Origin: Curtobacterium sp. MCJR17_055
Lineage (GTDB): Bacteria; Actinomycetota; Actinomycetes; Actinomycetales; Microbacteriaceae
Reading direction: 5' to 3'
NCBI RefSeq assembly: GCF_003224335.1
Contig: NZ_QKLF01000002.1
Span: 124,001-188,000 of the forward strand
Length of the DNA stretch: 64,000 nucleotides
Shown: piece after piece, positions 24,607-34,083 of the stretch
How the letters are laid out: each line of letters opens with the position of its first letter
How positions within the stretch are numbered: position 1 is the stretch's first letter
Program-made: the position numbers and the translations under genes
The notes under the pieces: generated by a model
The model's input: only the letters and a program-made list of their open reading frames with translations
The model's database searches: none
Told to the model about the DNA's origin: nothing

Positions 24607-25524
24607 TCAGTCGCCGGGCCGGTGTCCCTCCGCGTCGCGACGGGCGCGTGTCTGCACGGCACGGGCCTCCAGGGCGTCGTCGTCGGGGTACCCGACCTCC
24701 GTCAAGGTGAGCCCACGGGCCGGGGCGACCGTGAAGGCGCTCGTGCGCTCGGCGGCGATCCGCAGCTCGTCGAGCCGGTCCGGCGTCAGGCGGCCCTCGC
24801 CGACGGCGAGGCAGCCGCCCACCATGGCGCGCACCATGGAGTGGCAGAAGGCGTCGGCCTGGAGGCTCGCCACGAGCACGCCGTCCGGCTCGCGGTCCCA
24901 GCGGAACTCCTGCAGGGTCCGGATGGTGGTCGCGCCCTCACGCGGCTTGCAGAACGCCGCGAAGTCGTGCAGCCCGAGCAGGCGGAGCGCACCGCGCTCC
25001 ATCACCGCCCGGTCCAGGCGCCCCGGGTACCAGGTCGTGTGTCCGCGACGGAGAGGGTCACGGGCGGCATCGAGGTCGGCGACCCGGTACCGGTACCGCC
25101 GCCAGACCGGTGAGAACCGCGCGTCGAACCCCGGCGGGGCGACCGACGCCCGGGTGACGACGACGTCCCCGTCCGGCCCGGCGAGCCCGTTCAGGCGGCG
25201 GACCAGCCCGGCGAAGGGGTCCCGCGTGGTGCCGTCGGCGGCGGGACGGCGGGGACGGGAGAGCGCGGCCCACTGCTCGTCGCTGAGGTCGAGGTGCGCG
25301 ACCTGCCCGGTGGCGTGCACACCGGCGTCGGTGCGGCCGGCGACCGTGAGCTGCGGCGGTGTGCCCCAGCGGGTGAAGACGGTGGCGAGGGCGGACTCGA
25401 GCGCGCCCTGCACGGTCCGGAGTCCGGGCTGTCGGGCCCACCCGGAGAACGCGGCTCCGTCGTAGGCGATGTCGAGCCGCAGCCGCACGCCGGCCTCGCC
25501 CTCGGTCCGGCCGGTCTCGCTCAC
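24607..25524 (-). CDS. truA: tRNA pseudouridine(38-40) synthase TruA
   Basis: 305 residues. The catalytic motif V-A-G-R-T-D-A-G-V-H-A (D66) and I-A-Y-D-G-A-A-F-S-G-W are diagnostic. It makes pseudouridine at 38-40 of tRNA anticodon arms. The GTG at 25522-25524 has TACCGT six bases upstream; a GTG twelve codons later (before R-L-R-L-D-I-A-Y-D-G) is an alternative. It is usually found after rplQ; here a FUSC gene and a divergent lipoprotein gene lie between. Confidence 0.95.
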   Translation of the reverse strand: MSETGRTEGEAGVRLRLDIAYDGAAFSGWARQPGLRTVQGALESALATVFTRWGTPPQLTVAGRTDAGVHATGQVAHLDLSDEQWAALSRPRRPAADGTTRDPFAGLVRRLNGLAGPDGDVVVTRASVAPPGFDARFSPVWRRYRYRVADLDAARDPLRRGHTTWYPGRLDRAVMERGALRLLGLHDFAAFCKPREGATTIRTLQEFRWDREPDGVLVASLQADAFCHSMVRAMVGGCLAVGEGRLTPDRLDELRIAAERTSAFTVAPARGLTLTEVGYPDDDALEARAVQTRARRDAEGHRPGD

Positions 25525-25530
25525 ACCTCC

Positions 25531-25536
25531 ACGGTA
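25531..25536 (-). promoter_or_regulatory. -10 hexamer TACCGT of truA (leaderless candidate)
   Basis: TACCGT ends six bases before the truA GTG. GGAGGT lies between but is too close to the start to serve as a normal ribosome site. Confidence 0.45.
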
Positions 25537-25538
25537 CC

Positions 25539-25560
25539 GACGTCAGCGCGACGTCAGCGC
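25539..25560. repeat. Two tandem copies of GACGTCAGCGC
   Basis: Perfect 11-bp direct repeat in the divergent truA/lipoprotein promoter region, next to the truA -10. Could be a binding site for a regulator acting on one helical turn. Confidence 0.5.
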
Positions 25561-25650
25561 CGTCGGGACAGGCTCTGCGGGATCGAGGTCGGTACCGGAC
25601 CGTGATGTGCGCCCGCGTCCGAGCCGGTCGCGCGTCTCCATACTGAAGGC

Positions 25651-26787
25651 ATGCACATGAAGACAGTCACGAGGGGGGTCGTGGCCATCGCGCTCCTGGC
25701 CGCGGTGAGCACCGGCATGACCGCCTGCGCTCCCACGCCGAGCACCGACCCGACAGCCGCCCCGACCGCCGCGAGCCCTTCCACCGAGGCGACCCCGGAG
25801 CACACGCCCGCCACGACCGACTTCGGCACCGAGCCCTCCGCCGGAGACGCGCCCGCGTGCGACGCCCTCCTGCCGGACGACCTCGTCCGCGCGCTCGTCC
25901 CCGATGCCGAGCCCGTCGACGCCATCACCGAACTGGCCCACCCGGCCGCCACGTGGAACGCCACCAGGCTCGCCGGCGGGACGGGATGCTGGGCGTCCAA
26001 CGGCAGCTCCCCACTGGACGACCGCGCCGCGCGCACGGCCGACGAGCCCGCCTACGAGGGCGTCCGAGTCGCCGTGCTCCCGGACGCCGCTGCCGCGTTC
26101 CGGACCGCCGGCACGGACGCGACCGCTCCCGCGGAGAGCGCGACCACAGTGCGCTGCGCCGCGAGCGATGCTGCACGGGTGTACTGCAACGGTGGTGTGC
26201 TCGCCGGGACGGCCTGGGTCGACGTCGCGGTCGTGCGTCTGCAGACCGCGTCTGACGCCACCCCCGAGGCGATGCAGCCCGAGTACGAAGCGCTCCTCGA
26301 GCACGCACGGGAGACCGTCGCCGCGTCCCCGGCTGCATCGGTGGACGGCGACGACTCGGACGACTGGTCGTTCACCGACTGCACGACGGACGGGGTCGCG
26401 GCCATCGCCGACACCACCCTCCGCGACTCGGTGACGCTGACCGACACCCCGCCGACCATCGACGAGTTCGCCCAGAGCCGGGTCGGCGGCAGCGCGTGCC
26501 GCTTCGTCGGCCCGGAGTACACCACGGGCGCGGTGTACGCCTCGGTCCCGGACAGCGGGTGGGTCGTCGAGCAGCGGCTCGCGGCGGGCACCGTCGACCG
26601 CGACGGACGGATCGACCTGCCGGGGCTCGGCGCACGCGACGCCGCATGGCGCACGTGTGACGAGCTCGCCTGCACGGTCGACGTGGTGCACGACCGCACC
26701 TGGACGCAGTACCTCCTGACGACCGAGGCGGCATCGGACACCGCCGCCGCGGTCGAGCGGTGGGCGGCGTCGTCGTTCGGCTCGTGA
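25651..26787 (+). CDS. Lipoprotein of unknown function
   Basis: 378 residues. A lipoprotein signal peptide ends at lipobox T-A-C (C26), followed by a Thr/Pro/Ala linker to about residue 60. The rest is a secreted domain with about eight cysteines, probably disulphide-bonded. No family recognised. A second ATG at 25657 has better Shine-Dalgarno spacing to GAAGG, and the true start may be there. The gene is convergent with the FUSC gene, with only 10 bases between stop codons. Confidence 0.8.
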   Translation: MHMKTVTRGVVAIALLAAVSTGMTACAPTPSTDPTAAPTAASPSTEATPEHTPATTDFGTEPSAGDAPACDALLPDDLVRALVPDAEPVDAITELAHPAATWNATRLAGGTGCWASNGSSPLDDRAARTADEPAYEGVRVAVLPDAAAAFRTAGTDATAPAESATTVRCAASDAARVYCNGGVLAGTAWVDVAVVRLQTASDATPEAMQPEYEALLEHARETVAASPAASVDGDDSDDWSFTDCTTDGVAAIADTTLRDSVTLTDTPPTIDEFAQSRVGGSACRFVGPEYTTGAVYASVPDSGWVVEQRLAAGTVDRDGRIDLPGLGARDAAWRTCDELACTVDVVHDRTWTQYLLTTEAASDTAAAVERWAASSFGS

Positions 26788-26797
26788 CGCGTCGGCG

Positions 26798-27955
26798 TCA
26801 GCCCCGCTGACCGCCGTGCCCGCGTCGGCGCACGAGCCGGTCGCGGATGCTCGTCGGCTCGGCAGGGCCGGTCTCGGTGTCGGCGTCCCGGGTCGCCCGG
26901 CGCTCCGACTCGACGATGCCGCGGAGCGCCACCAGCGCAGTGGCGGTCACGGCGACGTCCGACGGGAACTCGTGGGAGGCGTCGAGCGCCTGCTCGAGCT
27001 CCGCGATCGCCCGGTCGCCCTCGTCCGGCGGGTGGTCGCCACGGACCATCGACGCGACCTGCCGGATGGCGTGCACGAGCGGCGTCGTGAACGCCTCGTC
27101 CGGACGTCCGAGGTTCGCCGACACCGGACCGGAACGAGCCACCAGCTCCGTCAGGTCGGTCGTGTACCAGGCGACCCGCTCGAGCGCGCGGAAGCGGGCG
27201 CCGTCGCGCTGCAGGCGGGCACGTGAGCCGCGGAGCGCACCGCGGAGGTTGATGCGGCGGCTCTCCTGGGCGATCGACACCCGAGCCCGGACGTCGGCGA
27301 TGGCACGGTCGAGGCGGTCCTGCGCTTGGTCCCACGCGCGCTCGTCACGCTCGCCCTGTTCGAGCACGTCCGCCAGGCCGTCCAGGTGCGTGGCGAGGAC
27401 GGTGTTCACCTGGTCGATGCGGCGCTCGGCGTCCCAGAAGTGCAGGGGCGGGAACACCAGGAAGTTCACGAGGAGCCCGACCACCACGCCGACGGCCATC
27501 TGCACCAGGTACCCGAGCGAGTACCCCTCGGCGTGTGCACCGCCGACGAGCAGGACGAAGAGCGCCGCCGTCGACACCCAGGAGCTCCCCTCGCCGAGGA
27601 CCCGGAACCCGCCGACGAGGACGCCGACGCCGACCGTGATCGCCACGGCCAGGACCCCGGGGTCGCCGACCCACATCGTGAAGGCGGCGACCGCGATGCC
27701 GAGCGCGATCCCGACCAGGGTCTGCAGCCCGCTCCGGAGTCCGGCGAACACCGTCGTCTGCATCGCCACGACCGCGCCGAGCGGGGCGTAGTAGGGGTAC
27801 TCCGCTGCCACACCGGGCACGTTCTGCGCGACCAGCCAGGCGATGGTGGCCGCCGCAGCTGCCTTGGCTGCGTGCAGCAGCCGGGGCTGCGTGCCGGAGT
27901 CCCGGCTCCACCGCCACAGTCGGGTGCCGACGCCGGCGACGTGCTGGAACTGCAT
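26798..27955 (-). CDS. FUSC-family (aromatic acid exporter-like) membrane protein
   Basis: 385 residues. About six transmembrane helices in residues 30-170 with A-P-L-G-A-V-V-A-M-Q-T-T and G-A-V-A... type repeats typical of FUSC/ArAE transporters, then a long cytoplasmic helical domain (about 175-385). Such proteins are linked to export of aromatic acids or small metabolites; the substrate here is unknown. GAGGT precedes the ATG. It lies between rplQ and truA. Confidence 0.85.
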   Translation of the reverse strand: MQFQHVAGVGTRLWRWSRDSGTQPRLLHAAKAAAAATIAWLVAQNVPGVAAEYPYYAPLGAVVAMQTTVFAGLRSGLQTLVGIALGIAVAAFTMWVGDPGVLAVAITVGVGVLVGGFRVLGEGSSWVSTAALFVLLVGGAHAEGYSLGYLVQMAVGVVVGLLVNFLVFPPLHFWDAERRIDQVNTVLATHLDGLADVLEQGERDERAWDQAQDRLDRAIADVRARVSIAQESRRINLRGALRGSRARLQRDGARFRALERVAWYTTDLTELVARSGPVSANLGRPDEAFTTPLVHAIRQVASMVRGDHPPDEGDRAIAELEQALDASHEFPSDVAVTATALVALRGIVESERRATRDADTETGPAEPTSIRDRLVRRRGHGGQRG

Positions 27956-28078
27956 CGGGTACCTCGTCTCTCGGTCGGCACGGTGTGGGGCGGACGCTGG
28001 TCGGGCCTCCCGGGTACGCCGGGCCTCCCGGGTCCGCCGGGCGGTCCGAACCGCGTGGTCAGGAGCCTGCGCGGTGGA

Positions 28079-28120
28079 ACAGGAAGGCCCCTGCAGCAGA
28101 CGCTGCAGGGGCCTTCCTGT
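28079..28120 (-). terminator. Terminator of the alpha operon (after rplQ)
   Basis: 18-bp perfect stem (28079-28096 with 28103-28120, six-base loop), ending 12 bases from the rplQ stop codon. Confidence 0.88.
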
Positions 28121-28132
28121 GGTGCGGTGCGA

Positions 28133-28714
28133 CTACTTGGACGCGTCCGCGGCGTCGTCCGACTTCGCAGCGGCGTCGGCCTCGACCTCGGCAGCAGCGT
28201 CGGTCGTGGTCTCGTCGGCGACCGGGGTCGACTCCTCGGTGGTCTCGGTCTCCTCGACCGGGGCCTCCGTGGTCTCCTCGGACGTGGTGTCCTCGGCGAC
28301 CGGCGCAGCGGCGGCCGGGGCCGCGTTGCGCGTGACGGGTGCCGGTGAGCTCGAGACGGGCTCGAGGACGAGCTCGATCGAGGCGAGCGGCGCGTTGTCG
28401 CCCTTGCGGAAGCCGAGCTTCGTGATGCGGGTGTAGCCGCCCTGGCGGTCGGCCACCTGCGGCGCGATCTCCGTGAACAGCGTGTGCACGACGGTCTTGT
28501 CGCGCAGGGCCGCGATCACGCGACGACGCGCGTGCAGGTCGCCGCGCTTCGCGAACGTGATGAGCCGCTCGGCGACCGGACGGAGGCGCTTGGCCTTCGT
28601 CTCGGTCGTCGTGATGCGACCGTGCGTGAAGAGGGCGTTGGCGAGGTTGCTCAGGAGCAGGCGCTCGTGGGCGGGACCGCCACCGAGGCGGGGGCCCTTG
28701 GTGGGCTTCGGCAT
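28133..28714 (-). CDS. rplQ: 50S ribosomal protein L17
   Basis: 193 residues. The L17 core ([17 protein letters not shown], then [10 protein letters not shown]) ends near residue 120. A C-terminal tail of about 65 residues rich in Glu, Thr and Ala follows; tails of this kind are common in actinobacterial L17 but this one is long. Last gene of the alpha operon. Confidence 0.98.
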   Translation of the reverse strand: MPKPTKGPRLGGGPAHERLLLSNLANALFTHGRITTTETKAKRLRPVAERLITFAKRGDLHARRRVIAALRDKTVVHTLFTEIAPQVADRQGGYTRITKLGFRKGDNAPLASIELVLEPVSSSPAPVTRNAAPAAAAPVAEDTTSEETTEAPVEETETTEESTPVADETTTDAAAEVEADAAAKSDDAADASK

Positions 28715-28778
28715 GTCAGTTCTCCAGTGGTGATGGTGGTGCGCCCCGTGTCAGGAGCGCGTGCGCGTCAGCGCGAGG

Positions 28779-29774
28779 TCAGTTGCTGGACTCGTCCTCG
28801 TCGTACCCGCTGTAGAAGTGGGCACCGTCGAATCCGGGGACGGTGTCCTTGAGGGACAGGCCGAGCTCGGTGAGCTTGTCCTTGACCTCGTCCACCGACT
28901 TCTGACCGAAGTTGCGGATGTTCATGAGCTGCGTCTCCGACAGGGCGACGAGCTCGGACACCGTGTTGATGCCCTCCCGCTTGAGGCAGTTGTAGCTGCG
29001 CACCGACAGGTCGAGGTCCTCGATCGGGGTCTGCAGCTCGTTCGAGAGCACGGCGTCGACCGGCGCGGGGCCGATCTCGATGCCCTCGGCCGCCGTGTTC
29101 AGCTCGCGGGCGAGACCGAACAGCTCGACCAGCGTGCGACCGGCCGACGCGATGGCGTCGCGCGGCGTGATCGCGGGCTTCGACTCGACGTCGACGACCA
29201 GGCGGTCGAAGTCCGTGCGCTCACCGGCACGCGTCGCTTCGACGCGGTAGGTGACCTTGAGCACGGGCGAGTAGATCGAGTCGATCGGGATCTGACCGGC
29301 CTCGCTGAACTCCGAGCGGTTCTGGGTCGCCGAGACGTAGCCGCGGCCACGCTCGATCGTCAGCTCCAGCTCGAAGCGCGCGGAGTCGTTCAGGGTCGCG
29401 ATGACGAGGTCCGGGTTGTGGATCTCGACACCGGCCGGGGCGGAGATGTCCGCCGCGGTGACCTGGCCCGCACCCTGCTTGCGCAGGTACGCGGTGATCG
29501 GCTCGTCGTGCTCGCTGGAGACGACCAGGCTCTTGATGTTCAGGATGATCTCGGTGACGTCCTCCTTGACACCGGGAACGGTGCTGAACTCGTGGAGGAC
29601 ACCGTCGATGCGGATGCTCGTGACGGCAGCACCGGGGATGGACGAGAGGAGCGTGCGGCGCAGCGAGTTGCCGAGGGTGTAGCCGAAGCCCGGCTCGAGC
29701 GGTTCGATGACGAAGCGCGAGCGGAACTCGGAGATCGACTCCTCGTTCAGGGTGGGGCGCTGTGCAATGAGCAC
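28779..29774 (-). CDS. rpoA: DNA-directed RNA polymerase subunit alpha
   Basis: 331 residues. N-terminal dimerisation domain ([18 protein letters not shown]) and C-terminal domain ([17 protein letters not shown]-x-E-L) are complete. The start is GTG at 29772-29774 with AAAGGAA upstream. A 188-base gap separates it from rpsK; rpsD is not in this gap, unlike the order in many bacteria. Confidence 0.98.
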   Translation of the reverse strand: MLIAQRPTLNEESISEFRSRFVIEPLEPGFGYTLGNSLRRTLLSSIPGAAVTSIRIDGVLHEFSTVPGVKEDVTEIILNIKSLVVSSEHDEPITAYLRKQGAGQVTAADISAPAGVEIHNPDLVIATLNDSARFELELTIERGRGYVSATQNRSEFSEAGQIPIDSIYSPVLKVTYRVEATRAGERTDFDRLVVDVESKPAITPRDAIASAGRTLVELFGLARELNTAAEGIEIGPAPVDAVLSNELQTPIEDLDLSVRSYNCLKREGINTVSELVALSETQLMNIRNFGQKSVDEVKDKLTELGLSLKDTVPGFDGAHFYSGYDEDESSN

Positions 29775-29793
29775 TGTGGAATTCCTTTCGGCG

Positions 29794-29815
29794 AAGTGTC
29801 CGCTATATGACACTT
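29794..29815 (-). promoter_or_regulatory. Inverted repeat AAGTGTC-N8-GACACTT upstream of rpoA
   Basis: Perfect 7-bp arms around an AT-rich CGCTATAT loop, 20 bases before the rpoA GTG and unusual in this GC-rich sequence. It could be an operator or an mRNA hairpin. A possible -10 (CATATAG on the minus strand) lies within it. Confidence 0.4.
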
Positions 29816-29909
29816 GGCGGTACGACGGGGCCGGCCGGGCCCCGACGGGTCTGTTTCAGTTGTGATCACGCGCACTGGAGTGCGCGATCGAACGACCAGG
29901 AATGGCCGA

Positions 29910-29941
29910 CCCCGCTCGTCCCGGTCAGGGAACGAGCGGGG
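29910..29941 (-). terminator. Hairpin between rpsK and rpoA
   Basis: 10-bp arms CCCCGCTCGT (29910-29919) and ACGAGCGGGG (29932-29941), with flanking GGCC/GGCC pairing. It may attenuate or end transcription after rpsK. Confidence 0.5.
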
Positions 29942-29962
29942 AACGGCCGGTTGCTCCTCGCG

Positions 29963-30361
29963 TCAGACGCGGCGGCGCTTCGGCGGGCGGCACCCGTTGT
30001 GCGCCTGCGGCGTGACGTCGTTGATCGAGCCGACCTCGAGGCCAGCGGCCTGGAGGGAACGGATCGCCGTCTCGCGACCCGAGCCCGGGCCCTTGACGAA
30101 GACGTCGACCTTCTTGACGCCGTGCTCGGCGGCCTGACGGGCGGCCGATTCGGCGGCGAGCTGCGCCGCGAACGGCGTCGACTTGCGCGAGCCCTTGAAG
30201 CCGACGGCGCCCGAGGACGCCCAGCTCAGGACGGCACCCGACGGGTCGGTGATGCTGACGATGGTGTTGTTGAACGTGCTCTTGATGTGGGCCTGGCCCA
30301 CGGCGACGTTCTTCTTCTCCTTGCGGCGCGGCTTGCGCGCGGCGGTCTTGGGGGTAGCCAT
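29963..30361 (-). CDS. rpsK: 30S ribosomal protein S11
   Basis: 132 residues. [28 protein letters not shown] and the C-terminal [11 protein letters not shown] are S11 signatures. Nine bases downstream of rpsM. Confidence 0.98.
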   Translation of the reverse strand: MATPKTAARKPRRKEKKNVAVGQAHIKSTFNNTIVSITDPSGAVLSWASSGAVGFKGSRKSTPFAAQLAAESAARQAAEHGVKKVDVFVKGPGSGRETAIRSLQAAGLEVGSINDVTPQAHNGCRPPKRRRV

Positions 30362-30370
30362 CGTGATCTC

Positions 30371-30745
30371 CTATCGAGCCTTCTTCTTGCCTGCCACGGT
30401 GCGCTTCGGGCCCTTGCGGGTACGAGCGTTGGTCTTGGTGCGCTGACCGCGCACCGGGAGACCACGACGGTGGCGGAGACCCTCGTAGCTACCGATCTCG
30501 ACCTTGCGGCGGATGTCGGCGGCGACCTCACGGCGGAGGTCACCCTCCACCTTGAACGTGCCCTCGATGTAGTCGCGGAGGGCGACGAGCTGGTCGTCGG
30601 TGAGGTCCTTGACGCGGATGTCGCCGGAGATGCCGGTCTCCGCGAGCGTCTGGACGGCGCGGGTACGGCCGACCCCGTAGATGTAGGTGAGTGCGATCTC
30701 CACGCGCTTCTCGCGCGGGATGTCGACGCCTGCTAGACGTGCCAT
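30371..30745 (-). CDS. rpsM: 30S ribosomal protein S13
   Basis: 124 residues. [14 protein letters not shown] and [21 protein letters not shown] mark S13. The ATG at 30745 gives the exact family N-terminus; longer frames are spurious. About 200 bases follow rpmJ, with only a weak 6-bp hairpin (30927-30942). Confidence 0.98.
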   Translation of the reverse strand: MARLAGVDIPREKRVEIALTYIYGVGRTRAVQTLAETGISGDIRVKDLTDDQLVALRDYIEGTFKVEGDLRREVAADIRRKVEIGSYEGLRHRRGLPVRGQRTKTNARTRKGPKRTVAGKKKAR

Positions 30746-30951
30746 TGTGCTGGCTGCTCCTGTTGTCGATGGAGGTGTGGCGCAGTACCGGTGCCCGGGC
30801 CTCCGTCCCGAGGTGTCCCCCACCCGCCGAGGCGGATGGGTTCTGGTACTGCGTTGTCGATCTTCAGTTGTGGTTCGTGCTCGAGCCGCAGGCGGTCTGA
30901 CGACCGGCGACCCCGCTCACGCGGCAGGCTCCCGGAGGAGCCCCACGGGGA

Positions 30952-31068
30952 CTAGCCCTGGCGCTGCTTGTGACGCGGGTTGCTCTTGCAGATCACCATG
31001 ACGCGGCCCTTCCGGCGGATCACTCGGCAGTGCTCGCAGATGGGCTTGACGCTGGGGTTGACCTTCAT
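30952..31068 (-). CDS. rpmJ: 50S ribosomal protein L36
   Basis: 38 residues: [20 protein letters not shown] then [17 protein letters not shown]. The zinc ligands C11, C14, C27 and H33 are all kept, so this is the zinc-binding (C+) form. It lies between infA and rpsM as usual. Confidence 0.97.
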   Translation of the reverse strand: MKVNPSVKPICEHCRVIRRKGRVMVICKSNPRHKQRQG

Positions 31069-31138
31069 TGTTCGTTCCTCGTGCTCGCTGGCTTCGTGCT
31101 CGGCGGGTTCGCCGGGCCGTTCCTTTCCAGCTCGCGGA

Positions 31139-31360
31139 TCACTTGTAGCGGTAGACGATCCGGCCGCGGGTCAGGTCGTACGGGCTCAGCTCCACGATCA
31201 CGCGGTCCTCGGGGAGGATGCGGATGTAGTGCTGGCGCATCTTCCCGGAGATGTGCGCGAGGACCTTGTGTCCGTTGGTCAGCTCAACGCGGAACATCGC
31301 GTTGGGCAGAGCTTCGAGCACCGAGCCCTCGATCTCGATGACGCCGTCTTTCTTGGCCAT
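31139..31360 (-). CDS. infA: Translation initiation factor IF-1
   Basis: 73 residues, a single S1/OB domain: [32 protein letters not shown] and [12 protein letters not shown]. It blocks the A-site during initiation. It has its own promoter at 31455-31483, unlike species where it is transcribed from map. Confidence 0.98.
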   Translation of the reverse strand: MAKKDGVIEIEGSVLEALPNAMFRVELTNGHKVLAHISGKMRQHYIRILPEDRVIVELSPYDLTRGRIVYRYK

Positions 31361-31454
31361 AGCCTCACTGTCGCTTGGTTGGATTACCGGTGTGATCCCC
31401 GAGCCGGTCTGCGGGTCGGGCGCCACGCCAGAGGGCATGGCACACCAAAGATCG

Positions 31455-31483
31455 ATCTTATGTGGTAGACCGCCGATTGCCAA
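31455..31483 (-). promoter_or_regulatory. Promoter of infA-rpmJ-rpsM-rpsK
   Basis: Minus strand -35 TTGGCA (31478-31483), 17-base spacer, -10 TAAGAT (31455-31460). The leader would be close to 90 bases. Confidence 0.75.
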
Positions 31484-31647
31484 GTGCGCCTGCATGTCGG
31501 AGCGGCGCGGGCACCCCAGTGCAGGGGACGAGCCGCCCGGATCGGCCCGCAGATCCGCTGTTCGACAGGTTCTCCACAGCCGGAGCGATGCCGGAACAGG
31601 GCCCAGCCCCGTACGGTGACGAGAGCAGTCACCGAAGGAGGACCCCC

Positions 31648-32928
31648 GTGCCCGACGCCCCCGGCCGCGCGAGCCCCGTCGCCCGCCACGGCCGACTCCC
31701 CCGCCGCCGCGCCTGGACGACCCTCCTGTCCGTCGTCGCATCCGCGGCCGCGGTCCTGCTCGTCAGCGGCACCAGCGTCGCCGCGATCGCCGGCGCCCAG
31801 CTCGCCGCGGCGCCGCAGACGGTGCAGCTCAGCACCGACGACCAGAGCACCGCGGAGACCGCCGACGTCACCGCCATCGAGGGTGGCGCGAACATCCTGC
31901 TCATCGGGAGCGACACCCGCGTCGGGCAGTTCGACTCCGACGAGGACGTCGAGGGCGCCCGCAACGACGTCACGATGCTCGTGCACGTGTCCGAGGACCA
32001 CCAGCAGCTCACCGCGGTCAGCTTCCCCCGCGACCTGATGGTGCCGATCCCGGCGTGCACCAACCCCGAGACCGGGACGACCTACCCCGCAGCGGAGTCA
32101 GCGCAGTTCAACACCGCGCTCGGCAACGGCGGTGTCTCCTGTGTCGTCGACACGGTGGAGAACCTCACCGGCCTCACCGTGCCCTACGCCGGGCTCATCA
32201 CCTTCGACGGCGTGATCGAGATGTCGAACGCCCTCGGCGGCGTCGACGTCTGCGTCGCGACCCCCATCGACGACACCTTCACCGGGCTGCACCTGACCGC
32301 CGGCGCGCACTCCCTGCAGGGTTCGGACGCGCTCGCCTTCCTCCGCTCGCGCCACGGCGTCGGCGACGGCAGCGACCTGGCTCGCATCAGCTCCCAGCAG
32401 GTCTTCCTGTCCGCACTGCTCCGCCAGGTGACGGCGGACGGCACCCTGTCGAACCCCATCACCCTCTACAAGCTCGCCGGCGCAGCGCTGTCCAACATGA
32501 CGCTGTCCGACGGCCTCGCGCAGACCCGGACCCTCGTCGGCCTCGCATCGACCCTGCGCGGCATGAGCACCTCGAGCATGCTCTTCGTGCAGTACCCGGT
32601 CGTCGACGACCCCGCCGACGCGGCGCGCGTCGTCGTCGACGAGGCCGCCGCCCACACGCTCAACGTCGCCCTGCAGACGGACGAGCGGACCTCGCTCAGC
32701 GACTCGTCGACCGGTCGCGCGTCGCAGGAGTCGTCCGACGCAGAGACCGCGGCTCCGTCCGCGAGCCCGTCCGATGCCGCGCCGTCGGACACCGCGACCG
32801 CTGCTCCGAGCGCGTCGGCCACGCCGGACGGACAGACGACCACGACGAGCAGCCCCTCCTCGACGCCGCTGCCCTCCTCGATCAGCGGACAGAGCGCTGC
32901 CGAGGAGACCTGCTCCGTCGGGAACTGA
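31648..32928 (+). CDS. LytR-CpsA-Psr (LCP) family glycopolymer ligase
   Basis: 426 residues. A short basic cytoplasmic segment, one transmembrane helix (about 23-48), then the LCP domain with I-L-L-I-G-S-D-T-R (83-91), [11 protein letters not shown] and [22 protein letters not shown] Ser/Thr/Ala-rich tail of about 90 residues ends with one Cys. LCP enzymes attach teichoic acid- or arabinogalactan-like polymers to peptidoglycan. Start GTG at 31648 behind AAGGAGGA. It is inserted on the plus strand between infA and map. Confidence 0.93.
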   Translation: MPDAPGRASPVARHGRLPRRRAWTTLLSVVASAAAVLLVSGTSVAAIAGAQLAAAPQTVQLSTDDQSTAETADVTAIEGGANILLIGSDTRVGQFDSDEDVEGARNDVTMLVHVSEDHQQLTAVSFPRDLMVPIPACTNPETGTTYPAAESAQFNTALGNGGVSCVVDTVENLTGLTVPYAGLITFDGVIEMSNALGGVDVCVATPIDDTFTGLHLTAGAHSLQGSDALAFLRSRHGVGDGSDLARISSQQVFLSALLRQVTADGTLSNPITLYKLAGAALSNMTLSDGLAQTRTLVGLASTLRGMSTSSMLFVQYPVVDDPADAARVVVDEAAAHTLNVALQTDERTSLSDSSTGRASQESSDAETAAPSASPSDAAPSDTATAAPSASATPDGQTTTTSSPSSTPLPSSISGQSAAEETCSVGN

Positions 32929-33238
32929 GGAACCGCGCCACGGACGGTCCGGGGTCGGGGACGCCGGGCCTCTCGTCCGGCCCCGACCCGTCGGCGCCGT
33001 CGGCAGGGCCGCCTCCCCACGCCACGGAGCCCGTCGCCTGACGGCGGCGGGTGGGAGATGCGCGGTGCAGCCGCACCGCACCGCACCGGCCACGTCCTGC
33101 CTGGAGGCCCGTCCCGCGTCACCAGGGTCGGCCCGCGACCCGGGTCCTGCAGCGTGGACGGCAGCACCGGGTGCCGGGCCGGACGGCCTCCGTGCCCGGA
33201 GCTGGAGACGCGGTCCGGAGGCGCGGTCGGGAGGCGCG
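32929..33238. other. Non-coding gap between the LCP gene and map
   Basis: No gene is seen. It holds the LCP terminator (32952-32989) and a 7-bp hairpin GCGGTGC/GCACCGC (33062-33079). Variants of the GGGCCTCCCG motif with one or two mismatches occur at about 32968 and 33106. Confidence 0.65.
32952..32989 (+). terminator. Terminator of the LCP gene
   Basis: 9-bp arms GGGTCGGGG (32952-32960) and CCCCGACCC (32981-32989), starting 24 bases after the stop codon. Confidence 0.65.
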
Positions 33239-34069
33239 CTACGGGACCGGGACCGGCGTGACGCCGAGGGGTGCCAGCCCGGCGGCCCCACCGTCGGCGG
33301 CGGTCAACACCCAGATGCCGTCGGCGTGCACCGCGACGCTGTGCTCCCAGTGGGCGGCGTCGGACCCGTCGAGTGTCCGGACGGTCCACTCGTCGTCGTC
33401 GGTCGAACTGTCGATCGTGCCGGCGGTGACCATCGGTTCGATGGCGACCGCGAGGCCCGGCTGCACGGCAGGGCCGGCACCGCGGACACGGTGGTTGAAG
33501 ACCGGAGGCTCCTCGTGCATCGACCGGCCGATCCCGTGGCCGGTGAAGTCCTCGACGATGCCCCACGCCCCGGTCTCGTCGATGGCGTCCTCGACGGCCG
33601 AGCCGACCTCGTGCAGGTTCCGTGCGTGCGCGAGCGCTGCGATGCCGTGCCACAGCGCGCGCTCGGTGGTGTCGGACAGCTTCTGCCGGGCGGCCGCCAC
33701 GGTGGGGTCGCCGCCGGGCACGACCACGGTGAAGGCGCTGTCACCGTTCCAGCCGTCGACCTCGGCCCCGGCGTCGACCGACACGATGTCGCCGGCCTGC
33801 AGCACCCGTGCGCCGGGGATCCCGTGCACGATCTCGTCGTTCACCGAGACGCAGAGCGTGTGGCGGTAGCCCGGCACGAGCTGGAAGTTCGGGATGCCCC
33901 CGCCGTCGCGGATCGTCCGCTCGGCGATCGCGTCGAGCTCCGCCGTGGTCGTCCCGGGACGGATCGCTGCTCGGACGGCGTCCAACGCCTGCGCGGTGAG
34001 GAGACCCGGGCGCACCATGGCGCGCAGCTCCTCGGGCGACTTGTAGATGGAGGGCTTCCGTCGACGCAC
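33239..34069 (-). CDS. map: Type I methionine aminopeptidase
   Basis: 276 residues. G-I-P-N-F, V-S-V-D-A-G-A-E-V-D-G-W-N-G-D-S-A-F (both metal-binding aspartates), G-H-G-I-G-R-S-M-H-E-E-P and V-A-I-E-P-M are conserved. It removes initiator methionine at the ribosome. It starts at GTG (34067-34069), 14 bases after adk, and closes the secY-adk-map unit. Confidence 0.97.
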   Translation of the reverse strand: MRRRKPSIYKSPEELRAMVRPGLLTAQALDAVRAAIRPGTTTAELDAIAERTIRDGGGIPNFQLVPGYRHTLCVSVNDEIVHGIPGARVLQAGDIVSVDAGAEVDGWNGDSAFTVVVPGGDPTVAAARQKLSDTTERALWHGIAALAHARNLHEVGSAVEDAIDETGAWGIVEDFTGHGIGRSMHEEPPVFNHRVRGAGPAVQPGLAVAIEPMVTAGTIDSSTDDDEWTVRTLDGSDAAHWEHSVAVHADGIWVLTAADGGAAGLAPLGVTPVPVP

Positions 34070-34083
34070 CGGAGCGACCCCGG

